DNA from: Lineus longissimus
Lineage: Eukaryota > Nemertea > Pilidiophora > Heteronemertea > Lineidae
Direction: 5' to 3'
Assembly (NCBI RefSeq): GCF_910592395.1
Contig: NC_088315.1
Location: forward strand, 498,501 to 562,500
Length of the DNA stretch: 64,000 bases
This document shows, one piece after another, positions 1-17,300 of the stretch (position 1 is the first letter of the stretch; every line of letters begins with the position of its first letter). The position numbers were made by a program, and so were the translations under genes. The notes under the pieces were generated by a model. It saw nothing but the letters and a program-made list of their open reading frames with translations. It searched no databases and had not been told where the DNA came from.

Positions 1-637
1 CATGAGGGCGTGGCCGGGACCGGGGGAGGCATTTTTACCTTCATTGCTAGTGGTACAACACTGCCCACAAATCAGGATACAGAGAAGTCATGCCAGTCGG
101 TGATGGGCCATCTCGATGGGAGGCTATGTTCTTGATGAAATGTGGGCACTGCCGATGATGATAGACGAATTCGAGGAAGTTAGTTTTGGCGCTGACCAGT
201 CGTGTGTTTCACCTTGAACAAAGGATCGCCGTGTCTTCTGGCATTGTCCAAAGTCGGCTTAGGCCTTCTGACGTGCTCCGAGTGTGCGCATTTGATCTAT
301 TTGGCACTGATTCGTCTTCTTTGACTTCGTCTCTAGTCGGCTTGGTACTATCATGGAGGTATCCATGGAACCAACTGTTGGTTGTTGGCCGTTGTCTTCC
401 AAAATTGCTAAATCAAGAACAATCTGTCTGTAATGATGAAGTCAACATAAAATTGCAACATACAATTTGTTTATCATTGAAAATGAAGGTCATTTAAAAC
501 TAAACTATGTAAGCATCCTACCTAATGCCACCAAGAAAAAGCCCTCACAGTTACGAAACTGATGTGTAGATTAAAACCACTTTAATCTTTGTGGCATAGC
601 TCTCCTCCAGTATTCAACCTGTAGCATTTTTTTCCAG
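1..637. other. Sequence upstream of the CYB5R signal-like exon, no gene resolved
   Basis: No exon with convincing splice sites was found. The ATG at position 2 opens a short frame, but its possible donor (GTACAA near 53) is weak. The exon carrying the CYB5R initiator may be here or before the window. Confidence 0.4.
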
Positions 638-5175
<4,538 letters not shown>

Positions 5176-6860
5176 ATACCAGAAATACATTGAACTGTAT
5201 AAAGCTTAGTGATTCTCTTTTGACCAAACAAACAGACTGAGTAATTAGATCTTACTTGTCACTGTGTAACAAGTTGCAATCTTCATCAGTTGACCATACA
5301 ACTTTTCACAACTACAGTGAACCTCTTATTAGGACACCCTTGGGCCTGATAAATGTTGTCCTTTGGGAAGTGTCCTGATTACAGAGGTTTAATTGAATAG
5401 AAATGACTAAGTTGGGATCAAAATCAGAGGTTTTAATCACTCGAGTTTGTTTTGTACAAAATGATTAATTGATTACAATGACCCTTGTCATGAAGGTTGC
5501 CTTCCCGTGTCGTACTTAAAGGGAAGTTACAGAATCATTTGGCTCCTTCAATTTCCACTATTTTGTAAGAAAATACGAGAGTGTTGAAATAATATAGATT
5601 ATGAATCTAGCTTGGGTGATATGAATCAACTGCACTGCTTTTTAACTGTAATGGTGACATGAACTTAACTTGTGGGCTTAATGTGCTAAACTTCTACCTG
5701 TACTCTTGTCGCTGGGTTCTGAAATATAAACTACATGTATAGCTTTGTTGAGGGCAGAATCGTATTGTTATTTTCTCTAAGAGTCCGATGAGTGACTCCC
5801 AGTATGAGTGACTCTCAGTTGTTAAATGCATGTTTGTGGTTGCTAGGCACCTAAGGTGTTGGACATAAAATACACATTACTTATTAACTAGATTGGTTGA
5901 GGTGGATAAAAATAGTTTTAAATGTGTTTGGTGAGATTGTGAATATGGAGAAGTCTAATCCTGTCAATACTTTCTCTCAAAAAGGCTGAGCCAACAAAGA
6001 CCGTTTGAACTGAGTAGAATTGGTCTTGTTACATTCCCCTCTTGTGCAACCAAGAGGCTCCATGTATTAATTCTTAATTGTATTTATACGTAATCACTTT
6101 CAGCTTTGGTAAGATCTTTGGTTCACCGTGAGGGGAGTCTATACAATAGCCCTGTTTTCTCATCACTCAAGTCAATGTCAGTAGAAATAACCGAGTTGTT
6201 ATACACTCCTTACATTGTCATTGTCTTATCTATTTATGTTAATTTCAATAATTACATTAAAATCCTTGTATCATTTGACATGTCATTTTTCTTTGAGTTA
6301 TGTTGCGTGCAGAGGATTTGCTCATGTTGGAACGATACTTCTATTGCCAGTTGATATCTGTTGCGTCCATTGCTGGACGAGTGTCTAGGTCTTCGTAGAT
6401 TGTGGGATTGCACCATTTTCCACTCTTGGCTTCCAGCAGTTGGGACCGGTATTTTCAGTTCTGTGGTTAAATATTACATTGGGCAACTCAAGTTAGTTGC
6501 CGCCCCCAAGTGTAAACTCCAGTCGTCTCACGGATCAATTGGCACATTCAATGAAGGAATTCTGTCAGGACTTCATTCTCATAATGAACAGAGTTGGCAA
6601 TTGTGACTGGAGGTGTCCACAGAATTCATGGGGCAAACTCGGAGGCTTCCCCGCAGTGAATTCTCATGCAAATAAGTTACATAACTGAAAAAATGTAACA
6701 TGCACTACTTCAACCGTGGCTCTATGTTGGATATCAACTGGGGAGGACCATGTTCTTCAGAAATGACTTCTGCCAATGAGGCAGTTGACTGGCCTGGTCC
6801 TTCCCTCCAATGGATGTTCCATGTACCTGGTGCGCCTTGTCCCCAATGATGCCATTGCTT
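5176..6860. other. CYB5R 3' UTR and intergenic sequence
   Basis: No coding exon with a recognisable product. It begins with the probable CYB5R 3' UTR; no canonical AATAAA was spotted close to the stop. It holds one copy of the foldback repeat listed at 5313. The remainder is AT-rich single-copy-looking sequence. Confidence 0.5.
5313..5395. repeat. Short palindromic interspersed repeat, copy 1
   Basis: Starts with TACAGTGAACCTCTTATTAG and ends with a roughly inverted AGTGTCCTGATTACAGAGGT. A second, better preserved copy is at 49101-49207. Arms of the same kind (GGACAC inward from each end) suggest a non-autonomous foldback element. Confidence 0.5.
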
Positions 6861-7166
6861 TGATGCAGGGTGTGTCAGTAACATGGTGCACCATGTCTTT
6901 TCTAAATGCAGTGCCCTCTCCCTTCATAGCGCACCACGTTGGCATTGTTGCTATAGAGTGTACCAATTCTTTGCTGGATGTGCCATGTCCCTTACTCTGT
7001 CTGATCTGGATGTGTAATCTCCCAACAAAGTGCACCATTCTACAGGGTGGACCATTTCTCTACAGGGTGTGCCATGTTTCTACTGGATGTGCCTTGTCTA
7101 TACAGGGTGTGAGACGTAGCTACAGGGTGTACCACGTGCCATCTGAACCATTCTACAGGGTGGACA
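6860..7166. repeat. Degenerate tandem repeat of about 20-25 bp
   Basis: The phrase TACAGGGTGTGCCATGT and variants (TACAGGGTGGACCATTT, CTACAGGGTGTACCACGTG, TACTGGATGTGCCTTGTC) recur every 20-25 bases, most regularly from 7029 to 7166 and fading upstream. It looks like a decayed minisatellite. The long open frame across it has no recognisable protein character. Confidence 0.55.
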
Positions 7167-7395
7167 GCTTACAGCTTACTGAACAGTGAAAGACTCTGAT
7201 ACAGTTTCTGTCCTCAGATATCTATGCATCAAACACTCTTTTCGTGCTCAGACATTTCAGTGTCTTTCAATCAAGACAATTTCAGTTTTACGTAATGTTG
7301 ATGGGTCAATGTACTTATATCCAAGATGACGGCTTGCCCCGAATTAGTTACTTGGAAATGGGGACAAGTTTAATTTTTTCATGGTCGTACAGCCA

Positions 7396-7792
7396 CAGAC
7401 ACAGCTCCTGGGTGAGTTCAGAGTACGGACTCATGCATATTGATCAAGCAGGTGCTGCCATATTCAAGGTTCGGACAGCTCCTGGGAGAGTTTCAGTGTG
7501 TATGTAGTGGGTGCAGCCATACAGGTCGGGACAACTGCTGGGCAAGTTTACAGTGGGGACCTATGGTGCTGCCATATTGATTGTAGGGACAGCTTCTGGT
7601 AGTGTTTACAGTACTAGGTACCAGTACACGAGACAGAATGGGCTTGTGCTGCTTATTCAAGGTTCGGACACCTCTTGGGTGAGTTTACAGTAGGGACCTA
7701 TATAAAATGATGGAGTCAGTAGGTGCTACCATATTGGGGGGGGGGGGGGGGGGGTTCAGACCACTCCTGGGCGGGTTTACAGTAGAGGCATG
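7396..7792. repeat. Degenerate tandem repeat of about 60-80 bp with a 19-G run
   Basis: About six diverged units contain GGACAGCTCCTGGG...GAGTTTACAGT...GGTGCTGCCATATT. Unit starts are visible near 7396, 7468, 7528, 7588 and 7667, with a last one at 7760. The final unit is interrupted by 19 consecutive G at 7736-7754, which may be an assembly-sensitive homopolymer. Confidence 0.55.
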
Positions 7793-8639
7793 AATTTACG
7801 TGAAAAATTTTAACAGAAGAACACACAACAAAATTCAAATGACATGACATACAGCATACTGGTAGTTTATTATCAAGGTAACTTGTATGTTTACTGTACA
7901 TTCAGTTATAAACAATATCAGCAGAGAAAATACAATTACAGTCATCTCAAAAAACAACATTTAAAAAGTTGATTAGACCAAAGAATTGGCTCCATGTTTA
8001 CCAGTAAGAAAATTGTATTTCTGATTTGCAGCTTGGTAACTGAGATTGTGTCATCTTCCTCGAGAGAGAGACCAGTGAGTGCCTAACCTTAGATACGTTG
8101 CGCCTACACCTACCACATTCACTGGTCCCCATCCTATCACTAAAGCCTACTCTAACGACAAGGTCTGGACGGCACTTTCTGCCTGTCAAGGTAATAATGC
8201 TATCAGAACCTGGTATCTTAAAACTCGCAGAAAAATCTTTGATTCATAGCAGCAACTATTTCATCATGTGATACAGTCGGGGTTATTTCATAATGTGCCA
8301 GGTGGATGCAGGTAGGAAGTTCATGCAAGGTAAAGGCAATTAGAGTGCTTGGCAGGTCAGGAGAGTTAAGTTGGGAAGAGGGGCAGTGCAGTCAGTGCGG
8401 GCAGTTATGGTGGTGAGGGAGAATGATATAACCCTGACAGTACCAAACATGAAACAGTTGCAAAGATAAGAGAATAAAAAATATCTCTTTAAAAAGTATC
8501 TTTTCTGATTTCAAAGAAAGCATTTTGCATGTGTCTGTGATGCACAGTGGTTGACACTTTGTAATGTGTGAATCTGTCAGCACAAACCTGTGCTCTGGGT
8601 AAACTCCATGCTCAAAGATCTCACGTTGGGCTTGGCTGT

Positions 8640-9045
8640 CTTCCTTGAGTGTGCAAGTGGGGCCATCGGCATTCAACGATTCAATAGGCTCTGGAAAAAT
8701 GCTGAAAGATGCAACATGATTACTCAAACAGGGCTAGAGCATAAACTGGTCTGATCAGAGAGATTGCAGCTTAGTATCAATTGCCAGACGCTGGTACCAC
8801 AGTCTGCTCTATTAGAGGACGATTAAAAGCTTACTTCTCACCTACTCTTGAAACCAACACAATGTCTGTGCTCATTAAGAAACTCAAGCCTCAGAGATCT
8901 TATCTCGGTTGTCTTGCCTTTGTGGACTATGTTGGCCATCGGCATTCAATGATCCATGGCAATCAAAATATCTGAAGTGATGCTGAAAGCTGCAACATGA
9001 TTAACTGAACCAGGACTGAAGCATTTTTTTTCCTGAACAGAGAGA
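8640..9045. repeat. Diverged direct duplication of about 110 bp
   Basis: The segment from GGCCATCGGCATTCAACGAT (about 8661) through TGCTGAAAGATGCAACATGAT recurs from about 8936 as GGCCATCGGCATTCAATGAT through TGCTGAAAGCTGCAACATGAT. Both are followed by an AACAGGG/AACCAGG stretch and an AGAGAGA tract. The two copies lie about 275 bases apart. Confidence 0.5.
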
Positions 9046-10423
9046 CGGAGGAAACACAGTCGACTCACTATCTGTACTATTACTAGAGAACTACTCTGGA
9101 CTCTTGGGTCTTTGCGAGATTAGTTTTCTCTGCAACCCGAGACGGAATGATGAGCATCTCATGTTCAACTTGCTTTCATTTCGCAGTCAGTTTATTAGTT
9201 ACCACTTTATGCCTTAGAGGGGGCAGAATGGTACTGTTTAGACAAGAAGTCTCTCCAACAGCTACAAGTATCTCTTCAAAAACATCTCAGCAACACGTTC
9301 GACCCAGGTAATCTGTCAGCTGGCTGATGAGTAGGTTGGGAATTGTGTGTGATCAGTTCTCTCAAAGACACCCAAGACAAGGATTAAAATCTTGTGTTTA
9401 ATGGCGAACAAATGCTTGCCCTTTTCGAAGACACCCTTTCAGGAATCTTGTTCCCACGGGGGTGACTGGCTCTTCCACCCTTCCCCCGCTCTCCCCTTGC
9501 GGACATATCATTAGATAAAGCCAGGTCCTAGAGATCACGGTGGAGTGTCAACAAAAATTGCAAGCAGATGCCAGGGAGACCACTATCTGACATCCATAAC
9601 AGCCTACTTCCCTCTTCAGCTAGTTACAGTCGGTGTGACACAACAGGCGGGATAGTGGTTGCCAAACGTTTTTGATTGATTGATTTATAACATCATTTGA
9701 AATTATATTTTACGTGGTATCAAGAGAACACTGATAAGTCAACATCAAGTTCTTAATCAAGTTCTTAATTTCAGTGTTACCTGACCACAAAAGCTTTACA
9801 GGGTGGTTCAAACAACTTGTTCAGACAAGAAGTCCGGTGACCAGATTTGGCTGGTTTCTTCAGTGTGATCACTGCCGGCCAAGGCGCGGTCAAAAGTGTT
9901 GCACTAAACATGTAGGATGAATCAGTACATTAAGTACCTGAACTGTTCGAAACTGAGAGTCAAATAAAAAGATCGCCAAGAAACTACATCAACATTTCGG
10001 GCATGCATCAGCAGAAAAGTTTAAGAAACTGATGTCTGATTCTTGGCTCAAAGATATACTGATGATGTGACATCACATCATGTGGGTCTTTGAAAGATTA
10101 GTTTTCTCTGCATCTGTTCTGATCATTTGGAAAGTGGAAAGAAGTTGTACTCGCCCAACTTAGAGTAGCTCACATCCAAGTTGACCTGCCTCGAGTCTTG
10201 GCCTGCGGAAAAATCCAGAAGAAACTCATTCAAAGAGAAAAATGGGAACAGAAATATTCAACTGTTGAAAGGTTCAAGAATCTCCTGCTGAATAAGCTGA
10301 ACAAGTCAACTTCAGATTTAGGTCTTCAAATTTCGATTCCTGAAATTTAGATAAATTTGATCAAGTTGTTCAGGAAAAATGAGACACAAATTTCCACACT
10401 CAGTCCAAAGACAAACCAGCACT
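9046..10423. other. Intergenic, no gene seen
   Basis: No exon recognised. The phrase AGATTAGTTTTCTCTGCA occurs at about 9118 and 10097, another sign of old local duplication in this block. Confidence 0.45.
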
Positions 10424-10709
10424 GATTCAAAATGCACAGGGCAGTTAGAACTGGTTCTGCTGATTAAGTCATGTGACCCAAGCCTCCTTTTCATTAATGC
10501 AGTCTAATCCCTTGTCCATTGTCCCGGTGTCAAGCCTGTCATGCTACTGCTTCAATTCTGATTCAAAATGCACTGATTCAAAATGCACAGGGCAGTTAGA
10601 ACTGGTTCTGCTAATTAAGTCATGTGACCCAAACCTCCTTTTCATTAATCCAGTCTAATCCCTTGTCCATTGTCCCGGTGTCAAGCCTGCCATGCTACTG
10701 CTTCAATTA
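10424..10709. repeat. Tandem duplication, period 151 bp, two copies
   Basis: A unit starting GATTCAAAATGCACAGGGCA at 10424 repeats at 10575 with only a few substitutions through CTACTGCTTCAATT. The first copy ends with a small internal repeat of GATTCAAAATGCACT. Few differences suggest a recent event. Confidence 0.85.
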
Positions 10710-11423
10710 CGGTTCTCACAATACCTTTCTTTAACAGCTTTGATTAAGTATTATGGATGATTGGATTAGTTTGGTTTAAAAATAAAACTTCCAACTGGTT
10801 GTGACTTTGTCGTCAAATTGATGACAACAAAACATGTAAAGATATTGAGTGTAACAAGGACAATACGAATGTCACCTCCGGTAGGATACTTCTGTATGGG
10901 GACTAAAAGTACCTTCAGACACGTGTAACAACCAGCTGCTGCAGGTTCAACATGATGGCAGTATTCATTCTGGCTACAATAGCTGTTGTAGGATGAATCC
11001 CATACAATCTATAACACAGACCACGATATTGTCAAGTCTTTCCTCTGGAACCCTTCATGAGTAGCCAATGAACAGTCCTGTGCAATCGGAGACCATAGCC
11101 TCTGAAGTCAAGGTTACTATGCAAAAGTCCTTTCCTTTGAACACGGTCATCCCTAGCAGATATACAACATAGGGCCACGGCGCCCAGCTACGTTAAATTG
11201 AGCAACTTCAACGTGTCAATACCCACTTCTGATAACACTGCCCAAGGATTCTATTTTTGATTCCAAATCCTGGGGTCCTCTTTATTTTACATATGAATTG
11301 TGAACACCCAGGTCCCTGTGGAGATTTAGTTATAAGCAACCGGCAAGGACAGCTTCCTTGTATGAGGATGATATATAACCCAACCAAATCTTTCGAGAAT
11401 TCCCCAATTTCTCAGTTTTCATT

Positions 11424-11488
11424 CACAACCAAGGACAACGGATTCCAGTCACAACCAAGGACAACGGATTCCAGTCACAACCAAGGAC
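11424..11488. repeat. 26-bp tandem repeat, about 2.5 copies
   Basis: CACAACCAAGGACAACGGAT plus TCCAGT repeats at 11424 and 11450, with a partial third copy at 11476. Copies are identical. Confidence 0.85.
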
Positions 11489-11610
11489 GAGAACCTTGTT
11501 GGGTGAAGTTTTGCACTTTTGTACTTGAAATAATCGTCCTTCCTCTGGGATGTCCAATCTTATCTTACATCAACAACAAGCAATTTAAAGAAAACAATAA
11601 ATACTATTAG

Positions 11611-11616
11611 TTTATT
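11611..11616 (-). terminator. Poly(A) signal for TMEM101
   Basis: AATAAA on the minus strand (TTTATT on the plus strand), about 315 bases after the TMEM101 stop codon. Confidence 0.55.
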
Positions 11617-11928
11617 TATATCAGAAATGACAGTTACATGCACAACATGCAGTTTGATTTTGATAGCATTTTTGTTCTAAAGCATGACAAATATCCAATC
11701 AGTTAAAGTGACATAGAATCTAGCTAAGGCAGTAGCACAATAACAATTGTAAAACATTCAATGCCTTCCAGTCTGAGCAGTAAAAGTTAACAATGATCTG
11801 TTAGCAACAAATATCAGCCGCAGAGAACGGTGAATGAAAGACAGCTACTTCACAAGGTTATCTCCTCACACCCATGACAGTTTGTCAAAAACATCATCTT
11901 AAAAATAACAATGAATTCTTTCTGAAAA

Positions 11929-13290
11929 TTAATCAATCTTTTCTGGACTTGATCTACGTGAAGTGGCAATAATTCCTAAACCGCATATTACAGCCAAGTC
12001 ATCTACAATCATCCTGATTTGATTCCAAAAGTCCACTCCCTTTATTTGCCAGTAGCCAGTATTGACATCCGTGAAGAGAATTAAGAATAACAAAGTGATG
12101 GCACAAATTGCGCTAACATCACGAATATATTTCCCCATGAAGAATGCTATACCACATCCCAGTAAAACAGCCGCGACAATGTATATTATGACTTCACCCC
12201 CGATCACGTGGTAGACGAACGCGTCATAGTCTTGTTCAAAGTTGATCAACATGTAAGTGATACAGACGAGATATATTCCTATGATTGTTTCACCAGCTCT
12301 ACGGAGTTGTGTTGACTTTATCTTAAGATCGGCAAGATAGGCAAAGATGCAGTAGATTCCAGCTGTACCTCCTACTCTCACAACCATTCGCAGCTGAAAA
12401 AGGACAAATATAATTCAATTCATCATTCACAAGCGCAGCCCCTTGGAAATGACCCAACGGAGCACAAAGAGTTCTGAAACCCATATAGGAATCATTAAGA
12501 TGTAGGGGAGTAACATATTCAATACAGGATGGAAGTTTTTAGTCCCAATCTCGCATTTCACATGAATGAATCTTTTTTTGCCATGTCTGTCTTCGGAATT
12601 CAGTGTTTGACTGACCAGACCCTGGGGCATCACAGGAGCTGGAAGTTGCATATCATCTGCTTATTCCAAGCCTTGTTCAAATGTCTTCATGTATACACGT
12701 ACCTTTTGCCATTCCCTATATTTTATCCGGTCACTGGTGTATATTCCATATGCCATGTAAAACAGCTGTCCGCAGTAAACAAGGGTGGCATCTTTCCTAC
12801 GGAGATTTGCTGAGAGGCAAACCCCAACAATGATGAAGACGACAATCTGGCCATAGATGATCTTTGGGTTCAGAAATGGATACCTGAAGTTTTTAAAAGA
12901 AGACAGCGACAAAATCTATAGACCCTTTTACACCAGGGGGAGGGAGTCAGGCCCAAACAAACCTAAGAATAGGCACAGCAAACAAAAGATCATGTGGTGT
13001 GAGACCATGCGGTCTTTTGCTCGCTACTTGTTGGCCTTCAGTGTGGACATGCAGTAGCCGCTTTACCCAGTAGGCAGTATAGCCTTGGCCTACATACCAT
13101 TTACCCATTACATCACAGGGGGCATTTACTACATTCAATTCAGGGACTTTCATGCAACTTGCAAGGCATATACTTACGACTCTCTCTGTGACCTTTCTGC
13201 CAGGAGCATGAGAAAAGTGAGAGCATTTACGAATGGAAATCGGACGAAAAGAAAGAGCAAAACTTTTCTAAACGTAGCCAAAGAAGCCAT
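11929..13290 (-). CDS. TMEM101: Transmembrane protein 101 homologue
   Basis: Multi-pass membrane protein of poorly known function; the human protein is 257 residues. Three coding exons on the minus strand with matching phases, 13290-13178, 12883-12703 and 12393-11929, encode 252 residues. Exon 1 begins MASLATFRKVLLFLFVRFPF and ends with an AERSQRES stretch like the human AERAEARR region. Exon 2 holds two hydrophobic helices and ends EWQK. Exon 3 carries the most conserved part: GETIIGIYLVCITYML, YHVIGGEVIIYI and GYWQIKGVDFWNQIRM, matching human GQVFLGIYLICVAYSL and YWHNTRRVEFWNQMK. I count about eight hydrophobic segments in all. The donor inside GGCAAAAG|GTACGT is required; reading through it would give a different, unsupported C-terminus. 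The gene is head-to-head with VPS18, with start codons 1.03 kb apart. Confidence 0.9.
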
Positions 13291-14315
13291 TTTGAAAATT
13301 ATGTTGCAAAAGAGCACTCTTTAAACTTTAAACCACTTTTGACACATATTCACGTAATTCATGCCATTAAATTATTTTCAAAATTAATCAAATTATATAA
13401 TCTTATAAGAAAATATCTTATATTTGGAATTATTTAGCTATTAATCGTGAAAATTAAGACAAATGAGCTATTTGCAACACAAATTCCAAAATGGAGGCGT
13501 AGGCTAAAAAAGTCAGGAAGTGACACAAATTTTATCATAATTTCCTCATCAGTGCAGTTCCCTAGTAAGCGCGCCGCGCCTTTAGGGTGGGGGGGGGGGG
13601 GGACCCCCAAACCCCCGGGTTGGGAACCTGCTATAGTTCCTTCCGCCAATTTTTTGTTTTGATAGATAGACAGTTTTCTCTGTGTAGGCCTATCTCTTTA
13701 GCAGTAACTCAACTCCATCATCATAATAGCCGGCAAAGAAATGGAAAATGTCCCCCCCCGAAAGGTGTCCGAACTATCGTAGTCTGGCACTCTGGCAGAT
13801 TCTAATGTAAAGTGCAAGCTCTATTGAACTCGCGCAACTGTCGACATGGAGAGCCCCCCCCCCCCCCACCCCCGTCCTTCTGACATGTTTTAGCCTGTGC
13901 ATTGGGGGGAAGGCCCCTCAAACCCCCTAGTGGCCTCTCAATAAGGCCTAGTTGCTGAATGTATCTGTGCCTTGGTTGTTGTAAGGTTCACCGTAAAAGA
14001 CACCAGAGAATGGCTCGAGAGGCATTGGCTGGCGTTCTTGACTGACTGTGATTGACTGATTGTGAAGATCTATTGTAAAGATGGTTTGTTGGTCCGACCC
14101 TAGCTGGTACCGGCGTATCTGGAAAATGGCCTATCGCAGCTTTCCACTCACTAACTAGTCGGTGTCTGTAGGGTGAAGAGATTGCCTGAAGTAACCATCT
14201 ACATGCCAAGACATGATCATGATGATGGACTGACAGCATACCTCCATATCAAGAGCCTTTCTGAATTATTACTTGTGTTCCTTTCAGATTATTCTGCCGA
14301 CAAAAGACTTCCAAA
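13291..14315. promoter_or_regulatory. TMEM101/VPS18 head-to-head intergenic region
   Basis: About 1.0 kb between the two start codons should contain both promoters and both 5' UTRs. No TATA box or named motif stands out. It has two mononucleotide-rich tracts (G run near 13588-13602, C runs near 13855-13875) that could be fragile in assembly. Confidence 0.5.
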
Positions 14316-17300
14316 ATGGCTTCTATGTTGGAGCAGTATGAGCAGTCAAGAACTAGGACTGCCAATGTTGGCCAGCAGAGATCGGCCATGCCTGAACCAG
14401 TATGTATTTATACCTTATATACAAACAAGTAAGGAAGAGAAATAACAGAACTCTTTGGCAAATTGTAGAAAAGATGGCTTGATGTTCATGCAGTTTGCTC
14501 AATTATTGACATGTTCTTTCCTCATTGCAGTTTGCTAGCTAGTCACAAATTCATATTTTTTCAGGTCACCTCTGGCTTCATCAATGCCAGAATGGAGGAT
14601 GAGACACCAATATTCAACAAGCAGAGAATCAACTTCAGGTATGCACAATGCAATCTGAGACCCTTGTGTTACCTTGTCCAGTTATTCCCAAACCTTGTTA
14701 AGTTATTTAAACAACCAGTTCACAGATTTGTACTAACCACCAAAATCCCTATTTTGTTTCTTTGAAATGGTAGGTGTTTTGACATTCAGTGAGCTGTATA
14801 ACATTTTGTGTTGACACTATCATGACTAAATTATGAAAGTATCCACCTGGTCTAATGAACACGTCCTCTTATTGCAGGCCACCTGAGCCTATCAGCCATC
14901 TCGTAGTCTGTAACAGTTATCTTGTGATGGCTATGACAAGCAACACACTGCTACGCATTGATCTCGAACACCCGGAAGCACCCGATGGTAAGAGTCATTC
15001 CACGTCTTTCTGAGACGCTAACTCAGTTTCTGTAGCATGCCAGTGTGTCTTTGTTCGAATCAGATTGCTGCTGGTCGAAAGAAGTGAATTGATGCACAAA
15101 ATAGAAAACAAGGCAATGCTGAAAGAAGAAGAGTTATCAGTACACATTGCACTGATGGCCTGATAGTGTTGTGAAAAGACTGTCACTCAGACTCCCTGAC
15201 TTTCATTTCCTTTGCAGAGGTGGAAGTCCTGAAGGGGAGCGAGGATAAGATCCATCGGATATTCTTGGATCCTACTGGACGCCATCTCTTGATCAGTATG
15301 GAAAGTGGGGAGAACTATTTCCTTCACAGGAATACCAGGAAAGCCAAACAGCTCACCAAGCTAAAGGTAAACTTCTTATCAGAGTGGAACCCCGGTCGAT
15401 GACCACCCCGTCCAAATATTTTTTGGCAAAAGTTCCAGGTGGATGCATCATCTGTCAACTTGGTCAAGGCTCTTTTCTTATGACTATAAGCAAAGGGTCT
15501 GAGGTTTTCTGCTGTTGTTACTTACTATGAGTGTTTTACTCTTCACAGGGCCATGTGATTGATTCTGTTGGGTGGAACAGACATAACCAGAGTGACTCGA
15601 CAACCAGTGAAATCTTACTTGGGACAAGCAGAGGCCTGATCTTTGAGACGGAGATCCAAGCTGGCGACGACAGTCGGTTCTTCCAAGGTAGTTTGGACCA
15701 GTATTGGAAACAGGTGAGCAGACCAGAATCCATGACGTGTGAATGGTAAAATTATATCAGCCGATGGTGTTGTCAAGTTGTGCATAATATTATGAATAGT
15801 GCGGTAGTCATATCTTCAGTGGCCACTCAACCATTTAAAGTTTCGACATGTATGATAGGCCAAACAAACTTTTGTCACTGACACATTCAACTAGCTCATT
15901 TCCATTTTCATTTTAGCTTTACAACCTTGGGACAAAGGACAAACCCACCCCTGTCACTGGCCTTGAGTTTGACAAGATGACACTGAAATCCATGAATGAG
16001 AAGAAGTATTTCATCATGGCCACCACACCAAGGTAGGCTAAGTGAAATCTGCAGCAATGAGCAAAGTATTTCTCAATCTAATCTGTACTCGTGCTACAAG
16101 AGCTAATGCGTCATTTCTTTCTCAAACATGTTGTTGTACCATCACCTCATGGGTTCACCTGGAAAGTTGGTGCCAGAAGATATTGTCAACTACTCAATGT
16201 AGAAACTGTAGTTGGTCTCATGGGAGTCAAGAGTCTTCGGGCACAGATCAAATATCTCATTTCAGATTGAGCCCTTGGATGAATATGACAAAATTCTCTT
16301 CTTATTTCAGGAGGATGTATCAGTTCATAGGAACCATATCTGCATCAACTGAACCACCAATATTTCAAAAGATATTCCAACCATATGAAGATCAACTAGG
16401 TAAGTATGACTGTTTGTACAAACGTCCTTGCTATCAGATGCTGAGGTTGGAATCGTTGATTGCTCTCCCATGTCCCGGGAGCGTGGTGGCTCAGTAGAAG
16501 AGTCCTCGGCTTGTAATCAGCAGGTCATAGGTTCAAGGCCCAGCCAGTGCCATTTATACACTCTCAACTGGCCTGAATTGGCCAAGTGTTGCACAATTTG
16601 CCCCTCCCCTCTCCTTGATACTATTAGGTGTCTTGTTTATTTCAGAGAGGTTCCTTGATCTACCAGACAGCCTCGAGAGAAGTGAGTTGTATTTCTACCA
16701 CACAAAGTTCAGAGAATCCCCGTCAAGTTTTGCGTGGATGGCAGGTAAGTTCTTCACGAGTGTTTAGAGTCTCATTGAGATCCAGGCCCAGTGATATGTC
16801 GGTGTTAGGAGTCGAACCCATGACATGATGATGTTTAACTTTTGAGTTTGACCCATAAGGTCACATTGCAAGTGGCTAAATGATGTTGCTGTTGTGTGCT
16901 TCAGGCCCTGGTGTGTACTATGGAGGAATTGATGTCTCCGGGAATGCTGGACAAGACACAGTCACAACCAACTGTAAGCTCATCGCGTACCAGAGAGATG
17001 AGGGAGAGAAGCAAGCAGTGCCTCTGTCGATTGTCCTCACTGAGTTCCATCTCCTTGTGCTCTTCCCTGATCGCCTGAAAGCCATGTGCGTCCTGAATGA
17101 GCAGGTCATCTTTGATGACGCCATGACTGATGTAAGTAATCTTAGCTTTCAACATCTCGACCTTTGTAAATGAGAACCAATCTTTAGGCCATCTTTCTTC
17201 TCCATTATTTGATGGTAATTGGTTGTAACACTGTAGTTTCTACATGTAGCAAGCCTTCATTACACATGTTGTGGGCCTAGTCACTCAGTGACTGTTGTGT

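Noticed and set aside
6776-7189. Plus-strand open frame of 137 codons
   Set aside because: It runs through a degenerate tandem repeat; the amino-acid pattern follows the DNA repeat and has no domain.
13580-13880. G and C runs as possible quadruplex regulators
   Set aside because: Simple mononucleotide tracts of uncertain true length; no added support for a function.
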